The translations under genes were made by a program, and so were the position numbers. Shown here in pieces: positions 1 through 11,641 of a DNA stretch of 64,000 bases (positions are counted from its first letter, which is position 1; the number at the start of each line of letters is the position of its first letter). Where the stretch lies: the NCBI GenBank assembly GCA_039654915.1, contig CM077593.1, positions 119,095,413 through 119,159,412 on the forward strand. The letters are read 5' to 3'. Source of the stretch: Aquilaria yunnanensis (taxonomy: Eukaryota; Streptophyta; Magnoliopsida; Malvales; Thymelaeaceae). The notes under the pieces were generated by a model, which ran no database searches, had not been told where the DNA came from, and saw only the letters and a program-made list of their open reading frames with translations.

Positions 1-49
1 AAACAAATATTTCTTAACATCAATACTAAATAAAAATTGTCTGTTGTAG

Positions 50-2210
50 CTTGAGAACACTGTGAGGCTTTTATTGGAGCTGGAACCTGATTCAGATCCT
101 GTATGGCATTATTTGAATGTGCAGGTTAGTATTCTTAAGTTTGATGGTTTTTCTTTTGTCTTTATTTCTCAGTTGATAATTTTCTGTATCATTTGACCTT
201 TTGCCACATTGCCAACCTTTCTGTACAACTGTTAACCCGTACTGACTCATTTTGCCATATTCTTGAAATGATGGTCATGTTTTTTGTTTGTAAAAGTTTG
301 TCTTCTGGTACTCAACTCAAAAGGTTCATATTTTTAAATCACTTTCGTGGTACTCAACTCAAAGGGTTCATATTTTAAATCACTTTCCTGGTTCTTACCA
401 TCTCTGCTTTTCAGCCCATAAGTGCCGCTGCTTGAAGAACTGTAATCATTTGTAAAATATGACACAGCCAATGTGATGATGGTTTAGTTTCTTTTTGTAT
501 TTGCTTTGTTCTTTTGCTGCAAGAAGTTCAAACCATTGAACTTTCCCTGTACACTTTGGCAGAACCAAAGGATTCGAGGATTGCTGGAGAAATGCACTTT
601 AGATCATGATGCACTGATGGAAATTTTGCATAATGAGATACGCGAAAGAGCTCTGGCTGATGCAAAGTGGAAGCAAATTCAGCAAAGTTCAGATCAGTCC
701 GTAAGTGAAATTTCTCAGAATTTCAGATTGCACTCTCTCATTTGTATCAGAAATCATTAAAAATATCATGGTCTATTTTCTGAAGGATGCATGATATTAA
801 ATTACTAGAATGGTGCTTTTCTTAACAAGCTGTAGCAACAAGCTTTCATTTTTGGCTAAATCCTTGACAATTTATGACATGCAATTGACTAGAAGGCAAG
901 GCTAAAGCTAAAATCCATCATAACCAAGGAGAATGAGATTCAGACAGATAAAAGAGGCATAGGTGATATATGAAGATTCTAGTGGTATTACTTTTTATTT
1001 GTTTCTCTGCATCTCATTTGCCCCTTTTGCATGAACAAATTTGTTATGAGTTTCGCCCTTGGATATTATTTTGAGGATCGAGGCATATATATTTGTAAGT
1101 TTGTGATTCAAGTCTTCTCAGGTCCATAAAATTGATAATGGAACTGTTAAAAGGATTATTCTTGTTATCCTTACTACTTGTACCCAGTTGCTGCTGCTGC
1201 TGCTATTATTATTATTATTATTATCAGTTATTAACTTCACTTACTTTTCTATTTCAGTCCTAAAACTTTTCAATTTTCTAAATAAGTCCTAAAACTTTGC
1301 AACTGCATAAACAATTATTCATAACATTTTTCACTTTTCTAAACAAGTCTTAAAACGTTGAAACTGTGCAAACAATTAGTCCTAAAACTGATCATTTTTC
1401 TGAAATTAATTTTTTCTAGATTACAACTTAAACTGTATGATAACTATCTTCTAATAAACTCAAGCTGTGCAATAATTTTTTGACAGTTAATGAACCATTT
1501 AAATTATTTTTTTCTCTGTAAATAGTAATCTTGTTCAGTAACTGTCTTGCAGTAAATATAGGACTAATTATTCACACTCTAGCAAAGTTTTAGGACTGAT
1601 TTAGAAAAGTTGAATAGTGTTAGCACTCAAACAAAAAGTAGGACAAGTTTTAGGACTAAAACGACCTTTTCCCCTTATTTGAATTATTGTTGCCGTTGCT
1701 GTTAGAAGATGCTTGATTATTAGCAACTTACCTTGAATGGAGGTACAAGGTTCATGTAGAAGATCTATTTACTTAATCAAGCACAGTTGATTGATCTATA
1801 TACTTCATTATCACTATTACTTTCAGTCAGATCCACTATTTGTTAGATGTTAACAAGTCTCTTGGCAACTCCAGCTTACAGTAGATCCACAAGCAGTTGA
1901 GTTAATCGGTGGAGAAGTTGATGCTCTCCGAGGAAAGTATATCCGGCGGCTAACTGCTGTACTAATTCATCATATACCAGCCTTCTGGAAAGTGGCACTT
2001 TCTGTTTTCAGTGGGAAATTTGCTAAGGTAATATGCTGGTTTTCTCACTCTGACTTAGAGTCCCACTTGTTGGATTTGATGATAATTCTTCCATAATATA
2101 TCATGGAAGTTAATTAGCCGAGTGTTTTGATGCATTTGCTTTCTTGGTGGCTCTTAGTCTGTCCCTATGTCCCTGAAAGTTTGTATATGGAAGTGCTTGA
2201 GCATGAATCA

Positions 2211-2253
<43 letters not shown>

Positions 2254-5200
2254 ATGATAAAGACATGTGAACACCTTCTACAGCTGTGTAAAGGGAGCTT
2301 GAAATTTTGTACTGATGGTGGCTTCCAACTATTGAGTGGTTGGCCATTTGAATTGAAGCATAGGATCAGTCAGCTTTATCATATAAGAGTTTGAGGAAAG
2401 CTTTTTCTTGAATTTATTCTACTTTTAAGATGGCCTGGAGGGAATAGAATTGGCAACAGAAAATCAAGGGCCTATTTACCTTTTCAGTGAGAAAATTTGG
2501 TCTGTTAATAGGTTGCTCTGAAATTTATTAATTATTATATGAGGCAGAATTGGAGCTATGGTTAACTGTTTTTATTCATAGGCGCATGGCATATTCTTAC
2601 AACATTTAGTTTATGAATTAAGTTATACTTTTGTTTATTAAGTATACCTGCAATGTAGAAGATAGAGTTGACTGTATGAGTTAAATACATGCCTAACCCC
2701 CACAGCTCTTTAGCAACTTTTATTAACCTAAATAAACTAAATAACAATTCTTCCTGATATTTTTTCATATTAAGAATGTTTTGATGGTGAAGATTTGGAG
2801 GGGCAAAACACTGTATTAAAACCATTTAAAAAGTGTAACACAATAGTCATGGTAATCTTAAGAACATTACGAAATTCTATTTCCAATTATAAGAATAAGC
2901 AATGTACCACCATTTTCATCTCTGCTAATTGTGTAATTGTTGCCTATACATTCTTTACTGTCTCCTGAAACAGGGAATTGGCTATTTATTCTGAGAGTTG
3001 AGAGTGAGTTTTGGTTGGTCTGATTTCTTTTTACTTCATTGTTCTTTTATTCACTGTCTTTCCATGTGTAAGGAAAATTTGATGATGATTTTTGCACCAA
3101 ATTTTTCTTATAGTGATCATAAAAATACTTAATCCTATTGTGGATGAAATTTCAAAGGCGGTTCTAGAGTATTGGAATGTCGTAACTCTACTTTTGCAGC
3201 GTATATTTTGATAATGTTTCAATGTACCCACCCTCTCTAGCTGTTGCTAATAGAATTTATGTGGTAAAATGCGGGAGCAAGTCTGTAATTTTGCAACTGA
3301 AGAGAACTTGTATTTCCTCTTTTTTCTGTAATTTATCTTCTGTTGTTCTCTGTGGAGGATGCATCTAAATATCTTTGTCTCTCCATATCTTAGAGATCAA
3401 ATTTGTCTTGATTATGTTTTTAAATACATCTGTGTAGGTTTCTGATTCCTCTAATAAAAATGAAGAAAAGGCTGGCGATTCAAAGTATACCTCTCATTAT
3501 TTGGATGAAGTTGCTGGAATGATGCGTGGTACAATATCTGTATATGAAGTTAAGGTGATATCATATTGTTCTTTTTTCCTTTTTTTTTTTCTTCATGTTC
3601 TTTTTATTGGTTTTTGATTTAACAGTCATCCTTCAGCTGGCACCTGGAGTATAAACCTATGTCCTGTCTTCTATAGAAGCCATTCTTTTCCTATACCAGC
3701 AAGGAAAGATGATCTCTCAATTAGTTTTGATATTCATTTCATAGACATATGCATCATATGCTATCTGCAGTTAGCAGTTGGTGAATGTTCAGTTAAAAGT
3801 TAAAATGTTATTCTATATCGGGGCATTAAATGATTTGTACAAGCAGTAAAAGTTTATGAACTAGTTATTGGTATTGGCTAACAATATAGAGCGCAAATGT
3901 ACAGTGTGCGGGTAGTTTTTGGAATATCCAAGTTTTGTTCAGGATCACCTATTGAGTAAGAATTAAAAATAACTGAACAGAAAAATGTAAAATCAGCTAA
4001 AGGAGTAGTCCAGAAACAATATCATTAAGGGAGTAGGATTTATCCCTCTGAATTTGTTCATTTTTAAAATTACTATTTATTATGTAACTTTCTTGGATTT
4101 AATGTTTATCCTGTGATTAAAGCCAATGACTGGCATCCTATGCTGAAAGCGGGATGTGTGTTTTTAAAAAAATGTAAATTTAGAAGTCAAGATGTAGTGG
4201 TTTGTAAGAGTATTCCTATGTAAGTCATGTGTTTAGTTCAGGTCTTGGGTTTAGAACTAAATCTTTAGAGGTGTTTTATACTAATATTTAAAAGCTCTTA
4301 CAGTGCTTTCATATGTTACTGGCTCCTGGTGGGTCTTATAAAGTCTACTGGTTAATAGGTTCTCAATGCTTTCCGTGAGCTTGAAGAATCAAATATTCTT
4401 CAGCCATTTATGAGTGATGCCCGAAAGGAAATTTCAAAAGCATGCAAAGCCTTTCAAGCAAAGGAATCTGCTCCTCCAGTTGCTGGTACTGAGCTTTTCC
4501 AGGATACATTGCTTCTGATTATGAGATTTGCCTGATTGTTGTGCTCGAATTTTCTGGCAGTTGTGGCACTCAGGACACTCCAGGTGGAGATTACTAAGAT
4601 TTACATAGTGAGGCTTTGTTCTTGGATGCGGGCATCAATCGAAGGAATTGCAAAAGATGAAACATGGATTCCAGTTTCTATGCTTGAAAGGAACAAATCA
4701 CTCTATACAATCTCTTATTTACCACTGGCATTTCGTTCAATCATGGCCTCTGCAATGGATCAGATTAACTTGTAAGCATTGAATTCATGTTTTATGAGTG
4801 TATTGTTAGTTTTAAAACTGCTGATGAGGTAAATGTCTTTTACAGTCAATGAGGCTTGCTTGCGAATGAAAGACAAATTTGAAAATGACCTTAACTGAGG
4901 TTAAGGACTTCTATTTGTTCAGGGCAGATCTGTTTCCTTTTTAATACTTAAATCCTCACAGAGAGTTCTGGAACTCTGTGGTTGTTAGATTTTAAGGCAG
5001 AAAATAATATTGTTGTAGTGAAAATATCTCCATCGTGGTACTGTACTGATGGAAATATCAGTTGTGCCATTTGCAACACTGCTTCCATCTGGTGACATTA
5101 TGCTGGGAGTTCATCAGTGATTGTTGCTCTATAGCATATGGAGATACCATTTATATTAGTTATAATACTTTCCCAACACATGTATGACTTATTATATCCT

Positions 5201-8200
5201 GCATGTTTGGAGAAATTATAAGTCTCTTTCCAAATGGTTATTTTTGCTACTGGGATTCTGAAAATCATGATAGTTGGTTCTTACATGGCTCATATACATA
5301 GAATATGTGACGAGTTAATTCTTCATCTTGCAAGAGTTCAGTGTCTGCCTCCTTCCTAAGTGATTTTCTGAGAATGCCCTTTCTTCGATGTAGCAGGAGA
5401 ACAGTCTGGTGAAAATGTATTGCATTCCCTACATCTGTTTTTTTGGTACATTTAGTCATTTAGTTGGGGCAGAAAGCTACGATCTTTAAGGATCGAGCTT
5501 CTTCGTGGGACTCTACTTCTGCGCGTTTTAGAGGGGATTTCCTTTTTAGACATGGCTAGGGATCAGAGGGCTTTGTCGTGTTGATGTTATCTGTCTTTTT
5601 TTGGGGGTATCCCCACCTTTCGGAATCTTTCTTGCATTCTGCTTAACTTTCTTATAAATATGTATACTTCTTGCATGGGTTTGTTCATGGGCTAATCAAG
5701 TTGGTGAATTTTGACATTCAGTTCTTCTCTTTTTGTTTTTGTTTTTGTGTGTGTGGGTTGTTTGGGGGGGGGGGGGGGGGGGGGGGGATGGGTTTAATCT
5801 CCAAAATGGGTGGAAGCAAGCAAGCTCTTTGGGTGTTTTATGCTTTGCTGTTGCTAACATTTTCTTTTCTTCTTACAGGATGGTTCATTCGATTAGGAGT
5901 GAAGCTATGAAATCAGAGGATATGTCTTCCCAACTTCAAGAAATTCAAGAATCTGTCAAGCTTGCTTTTTTGAACTGTTTCCTTGATTTTGCTGGTATGA
6001 AAAATCAGTTGCTAGCTTGACCTTTTTGCAGAATTACTTGGAAACCTGCTATGATTGTTAGGTTTGATAAGATTTCAATAGGGAAAGAGTCATTTCAATT
6101 CTATGGGTGTTGGTCAGGTCATCTGGAGCATATTGGTAGTGAGCTAGCCCAAAGCAAATCCGGCAGAGAAAATGTGCATTTGCCTAATGGATATTCTCAT
6201 GAGGATACTATTGAAGTGCCCAATCTCCCAGGAAGTGTTGTTGACCCACATAAACAATTGTTGATTGTGTTGAGCAATATCGGATACTGCAAAGAAGAGC
6301 TGTCTCAGGAGTTGTACAACAAATACAAAAATATCTGGTCACAGTCACAGTAAGAGGAATCTTCTCTGGCTTATTGGTATCTATTTTAATGATGAACTTT
6401 AGTGAAATTGTCATAAAGGAATACTAGGATCAATTGCCCACTGTCATGTATGGTACATAAGTTGGATTAATTTTTTACAGCATATAAACTGGTTAACTTG
6501 ATAATTTCTTTTGTTTGTTCCGAATAAAATATTGGTTGCCCTTCTTAAAAAATAGAAGAGTAGAGAATCCCCGTTAATTAATAAGTCTTCTTCATTTATT
6601 TTACATAATGTTCACAAACTGGGTTGAGTTATAATCAGATGCTAATATAGATATGTAAAAGATACCTTAGCTGTATACTAGTTCCAAATATATTTCTGTT
6701 TTAAGAAAAGGAAAATCTTATCTATTGAATCATTTTGCATTTTAATTTGAATTAGGGATTCCTTTAGCTTTATACTACTTCCAAATGGATTTTTTGCGGT
6801 ATATTATGCACTTAAAGTAGAATCACCAAGTGTATATATCACTTTGTCATACACGGTGGTAGAATCATCAGGTATCTATTCACATTGTCATTATACATGG
6901 TGGTGGAATGCAACTAAATTAACTAACCAATTCATGAACTAGCTAACCAAACAAAGTGGAGGAGTGCACAGTCAGAATTGAACCTAACATGCTTGAGTGA
7001 CAGGGAATCATCCTAACTGTTGGGCCCTGACATATTTTGTAGACAGATGCTTATGTGTTTCCTTCATGATGTAGGGAGAAATACGAGCAAGATGGTGACG
7101 TTCAAGGTCTGGTTGTTTCCTTTTCTGGTCTTGAAGAGAAAGTTCTTGAACAGTTTACTTTTGCAAAGGTATGACTGTTGACAGTCATTAAATGTTGAAA
7201 TAATGTGCAAGTGAAAGGATTTGCGAGTATAAAAACACATAAAAATGAAAGGTTTTACATTTTTCTGGTCTTTAATTTGGTTAGGGAGGGATTTTTATGC
7301 TTGAGAATATTTTATTTACTGCAATACTGCATCTTCATTAACAAGTGGTTGGGAAAGAGAGTTGTCTCTCAAAATCTTTTGTAGATGTTACCTTGCACGC
7401 AGACAAGTATGAGTTGCATGCAAGTGGAAATAATGAGAAATTGAATACTTTTTTTCCTCTTCTCAAATAGTATCTACCACAACGGTAAACACTTATGCTA
7501 TTCAGATACTAGTTTTTGGCCTGTTCATCTTTTACCCTTCTTTTGCTGGGCTGGAACAGGGGGATGGCAGAAATTGGAGTTTGTATTCCAAATGGGTTTA
7601 GATTGCCACTCTCCTTCTATATCATCATATAAATAACATAAGCAAGTCTTAAGCATCTGTTCATTTGTCATCCTGGCACACTGCCAGCAGTAGTGTCTTT
7701 TCCAATTTAACTTGAGGGGCAAACTGTCACTGTTTAAGAATGTGTAGACATCACATGTTGTATTGCATGACAGATTTAAGAGCAAATATTTGGTATAATA
7801 CTTGAGGAGTGGAAAATTTCTACTTCTGAGCTGCAGCTCTGGTAATATGCACAGATGGCATCACATCAATGTTGAAATATAAAGTTGGGCTGTAAGTGAT
7901 GTTACCTAAAGCATCTTAGTCCCAGAGAAAGTATTTTCCAAATAAAGGATAAAGAGTTCCATCTTGAAAGGCTCAAACTTGTGTTAGTTTGGATTCTAAG
8001 GGAAGATTGAGAATTATTGTAGCGGTAGAAAATTGGATCTCTTGTGGTTTCAGCATGAGATATGACATTTAAAGTTAGAGGGCAGAGGCTGAGCATCTAT
8101 TTTCTATATTTTGGCTGATGAAAGCCCAAAGACGAAAAATGAAATGCTCTATGATTTGGTCTTTGGTTTTACAATCTACTACATAGTGCTTGTCTCATGT

Positions 8201-10454
8201 TCATCAGGCAAATCTGATTAGGACAGCTGCTGTGAACTATTTATTGGATTCGGGAGTTCAATGGGGATCAGCACCTGCAGTCAAAGTAAGCAACTTCTTT
8301 TTCTTTTTCCCTTTCTTCTTGGTACATGTGGAAGGCCAATGGGGTTGTAGGGAGTTGAATTTCGGACCTTAAACAACAGCCACAAAGCTTTGTGACCACT
8401 AGGGCAAGCTTGGGTTGTTGAAGCAATTTGTCTTTTCCTTGTGTCTTTATACTGAGTAGTACAGGCAATGATGCATCTTGCAGGGTGTAAGGGATGCAGC
8501 GGTTGAGTTGTTACATACATTGGTCGCAGTCCATGCAGAGGTACTCCATATTCTTTCAGTAGCATCTTAGACGCCAGTGTACTTTTTGGGATGAACTAGT
8601 TCGTGGATTGTGGCAGTTTGGCTCTGAACTTGTTAAGCATTTAACAATATTATTGTTTTCATTGGTTTCTTTTCAGGTTTTTGCTGGGGCTAAGCCTCTT
8701 CTCGATAAGACTCTTGGCATTCTTGTTGAAGGCCTGATTGATACATTTATCAACCTTTTTGATGAAAACCAATCTACAGAACTAAGGTCACTTGATGCAA
8801 ATGGGTTTTGTCAACTCATGCTTGAGGTAATGCTTGATGTTTTCCTTTCCTGTTTCAGAAAAAGTTTGAATCTCTCATGCTATATGCATTCTGATTAATG
8901 GTGAGAATATTTTTCACTTGCTTGAGATGTCAGAAGTATTTTGAATCTCTTATTTGACGTACTATCTAATGAATAGCTGTGGAATAGGTAAGTGATCATA
9001 GGTGGTGTGACACAAGAGTGACAAATAGGCAATTTGCTTTTATGTTTTGTCAATGGACAATATTAAGACATCTACTTATTATTGGAGATCTTTGGAGAAA
9101 TGAGAGAGGATACCCTTATGGTTTTATAGACCAAGTGAAATGTACAATAGGGTCACTTGGGAGGTCTCATGGTGGATGTTAGCTAAGAAAAAAGTTTCAA
9201 GTAGGCACAATAGTATTATCAAGGGCATCTATGATGCAACTGTTTTAGATATGTGAATGTGAGCATCACTTTAAGTTTAAAGAGGAATATCCTAGAACGC
9301 CAATTTGACTCATGCTGCCCATGGATAGAGACTGTTAGACAATGAAGAAACATCATGCAAACAAAATGATAGCAGAGACGAGGATGTTGCACTGGATGAT
9401 TGTATATAAGTTGTGGCATAGGGTTTGATAGGATTAGAAATGAGAAAATCGGAGATAATGTAAAATTAACCTAGTCAAAGGCAAATTGGGGAAGTTGACT
9501 TAGGTGATTTAGATGTCTCCAGCATAGACAGATAGATGTACTGTATAGACTTGGGGAAGGTAGACTTAAACTTGTTGGGCAGAAAAAAGTGATAGAATTG
9601 TTCCTTTTCAAACTTACAGAGGAACTTGCTTTGGAAAGAGCAAAATTGAGACATAGGATTCCTCTAGCTGACCCCAAGTAGTTGGGTTTAAGGTTGAAGC
9701 TTGATCGGCTGATTGATTGATTGTTTATTTGTAGCTCATTGGAAAAGATAGATGAGTTTCTTTTTTTTTTCTGGTGCAGGAAAGTATTTGCTAATGGTCA
9801 GCACTACTGTTGTCTTACCGTCTGTTCCCCTTGATATGAGTTTTGGATAATATATGTCCTTATGTTGCTCTCCTTTATTTACCATGGATTTCCAATTTGT
9901 GTTTATTATTTGAGATGCTTATTTGGCAGCTGGAATACTTTGAGATGATTTTGAATCCTTATTTCACTGCTGATGCGAGGGAGTCACTCAAGTCTCTGCA
10001 AGGGATGCTGTTGGAGAAAGCCAGTGAGAGTACCCCTGATTCTGTTGAGACGCCTGGGCACCACCGTCGACCAACCCGTGGAAGTGAAGATGCTGCATCA
10101 GACGAGAGACAAGGGATGAACATATCTCCAGATGATCTGATTGTAAGGATATTATTTGATGAATCCATGGACACCTATGTTTTCCAGTATAGATTTGCAA
10201 TTTTGACATGTTTCTTATGGTCTCAGGCCCTCGCTCAGCAGTACAGCTCTGAGTTGCTTCAGACAGAACTTGAGAGGACCCGGATAAATACAGCATGCTT
10301 TGTGGAATCTGTCCCCTTGGATGCAGTCCCTGAGGTGGCAAAAGCCGTGTATTCTTCTTCCAGAGGACCGCAGGATCCTCCTAGCAAAAACTACCGAGCA
10401 ACGCAACCCCAACCAACGAGTTCCCTAAGTTTTTCTCGGCAAAGACGTAGATAA
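50..10454 (+). CDS. SEC5: Exocyst complex component SEC5 (3' part of gene, 14 exons)
   Basis: SEC5 is a subunit of the octameric exocyst, which tethers secretory vesicles to the plasma membrane. Exons read by eye with GT-AG borders and continuous phase: 50-124, 563-700, 1875-2027, 3438-3554, 4359-4485, 4561-4771, 5879-5994, 6118-6349, 7075-7168, 8208-8285, 8484-8540, 8677-8826, 9930-10142, 10227-10454 (TAA). They sum to 1989 nt, 662 residues without internal stops, roughly the C-terminal 60% of a plant SEC5 of about 1090 residues. Recognised segments include LELEPDSDPVWHYLNVQ, EVDALRGKYIRRLTAVLIHH, LRSLDANGFCQLMLELEYFE and a Ser/Arg-rich tail ending SFSRQRRR. The 5' end lies before the window, so the start and the N-terminal region are not visible. 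Plants often have SEC5A and SEC5B; which copy this is cannot be decided here. Confidence 0.94.
1190..1226. repeat. CTG and TTA trinucleotide microsatellites
   Basis: A short GCT/CTG run is followed directly by a TTA run in the second complete SEC5 intron, just outside the fold-back element. It has no evident function. Confidence 0.8.
1236..1672. mobile_element. Fold-back (MITE-like) element in a SEC5 intron
   Basis: The segment near 1245-1320 (TTTCAGTCCTAAAACTTTTC, then AAGTCCTAAAACTTTGC) returns as its reverse complement near 1560-1670 (GCAAAGTTTTAGGACTGATT, then GTTTTAGGACTAAAACG). The interior has no coding potential. It resembles a short non-autonomous DNA transposon with long imperfect inverted repeats. 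No target-site duplication could be fixed, so the ends are approximate and the superfamily is open. Confidence 0.5.
2217..2252. repeat. CT dinucleotide microsatellite in a SEC5 intron
   Basis: An uninterrupted CT run of about 35 bases lies in the SEC5 intron after the exon ending at 2027. Short Ser/Leu-rich or Arg/Glu-rich ORFs across it are artefacts of the repeat. Confidence 0.9.
5764..5787. repeat. Poly-G tract (24 G) in a SEC5 intron
   Basis: Twenty-four consecutive G lie about 90 bases before the acceptor of the exon starting at 5879. The run length is prone to sequencing error. Confidence 0.85.
8320..8425 (-). mobile_element. Possible SINE in a SEC5 intron
   Basis: On the minus strand a segment reading CCCTAGTGGTCACAAAGC is followed about 30 bases later by AGGTCCGAAATTCAACTCCC. 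These resemble the A and B boxes of tRNA-derived promoters in the order found in plant SINEs. No poly-A tail or flanking duplication could be defined, so this is a tentative call; chance similarity is possible. Confidence 0.35.
9000..9725 (+). mobile_element. 3' remnant of a LINE (non-LTR retrotransposon) in a SEC5 intron
   Basis: The 1.1-kb intron between the exons ending at 8826 and starting at 9930 holds decayed sequence that matches the C-terminal end of plant LINE ORF2. Broken-frame peptides include a piece like ETRMLHWM followed by DRIRNEKIGDN, then ELALERAKLRHRIPLADPK. The segment ends in GACCCCAAGTAGTTGGGTTT plus a GATT-rich tail, a typical 3' end of plant LINEs. There are several stops and frame changes and no intact RT domain: a 5'-truncated dead copy. 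It lies in the sense orientation of SEC5. The left boundary is uncertain. Confidence 0.6.
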
Positions 10455-11641
10455 GACGGTCAGGGTCATGAATTTTGTTTTGTTTATATCTATTATATAT
10501 ATGTATTTCCTCCTCCATTTAATTGTGCAATTGTTGTATCTTTGTTCTTAGCATGGCTGATTTTATTTAGCATTCTTTGTGTTAGGGGTCTTTAGCCAAT
10601 TTTGTGCAATAATTGGAAATGTTGGCTATTTATTTGTGCAATATTTTCCACACCAAGGAATTATGCGATGAAAAGCTTCTGACTGCATGTCTATAGACGT
10701 TTAATTGGTAAGGCAGCTTGTTTGCACAGGGTGCTGCTGTCTTAGCGGGTTTCACATAGCATCATGCACAATTTCAATTATGAGCCATTTTCCTTAAAGA
10801 CGTTTGATCAAAGTCAAAGAATGGTGTACTATCGATAGGCGCTGTGACAAATAGAATGACGAGATTTGAGCTTTCAACTGTTTGGATATCAGGTAGGTGG
10901 TTGATTGGGATCATAATAAGGCAACTGACCAATTGATAGATGAACCCTAATCCTTCTGGCTGGTTTCTTCACTTTCTTGGTCCCCAGGGGTCTTAGTTGT
11001 CTGGGTAGCATGGAGGAATCTGTACTTTATGAAAGAATCATCCGAGGTATTATTTCTGGTGGTGGAAATCTTAAGAGTATTTCTCAGTTTAGTAGGACCG
11101 TGTCTGAACAAAATCTTTCATGTTTTTCTATTTACATGTCATCTGGGGAATCATACCACGATACTGTCGAATCTATTAGGCTGTTGCAGTTTGAAGCCAA
11201 TTTGGCATTGCGCTGCAATGTGAAACTCGAATTTCTACAATCAAAAGAAAGGGAATGGATTTTAGCACGACACTTTAGTTCTGAAGTTTATCTAAAACCT
11301 TGACTTCAATACACCAGCAAGGTGAGAATCAGAGCTTATTTATTTTAATTTAAGTCAAGTTAATCTAAAATAATACCTTGGATAATTCTTTCATAATGTC
11401 AAGAATGATTGATTTCAAGAAATCCCAGTAACAACACTATAAGAATATGGATCATCAATAAGTGAACTATACCATAGTTTAAAGATACAAGTGTAACAAC
11501 CTAGGATCCTTTCTAATCTTTGAATAATTATACATCAATAAGTGAACTCTTGCACAACAGCAAGCCATAAATATGCACAGGATACCTACAAGCTTAAATG
11601 CATTTCGGCCCTTGTTTCCACTGCGGGTTCTTTTCATAGAA
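10455..11641. other. Intergenic region between SEC5 and the bZIP gene (tail to tail)
   Basis: This holds the two 3' UTRs of converging genes. An ATG at 11010 opens a 97-codon plus-strand ORF ending at 11303 (MEESVLYERIIRGIISGGGN at its start). It matches no family I recognise and has no supporting splice or promoter signals, so it is not called as a gene. No transposon ends were found. Confidence 0.5.

Noticed and set aside
2165..2394. Frames with Ser-Leu or Arg-Glu runs
   Set aside because: Produced by the CT microsatellite in an intron.
10977..11303. 108-codon plus-strand open frame between SEC5 and the bZIP gene
   Set aside because: No recognisable domain, no promoter or splice support, and it sits in convergent 3' UTR space. 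Left as unassigned.
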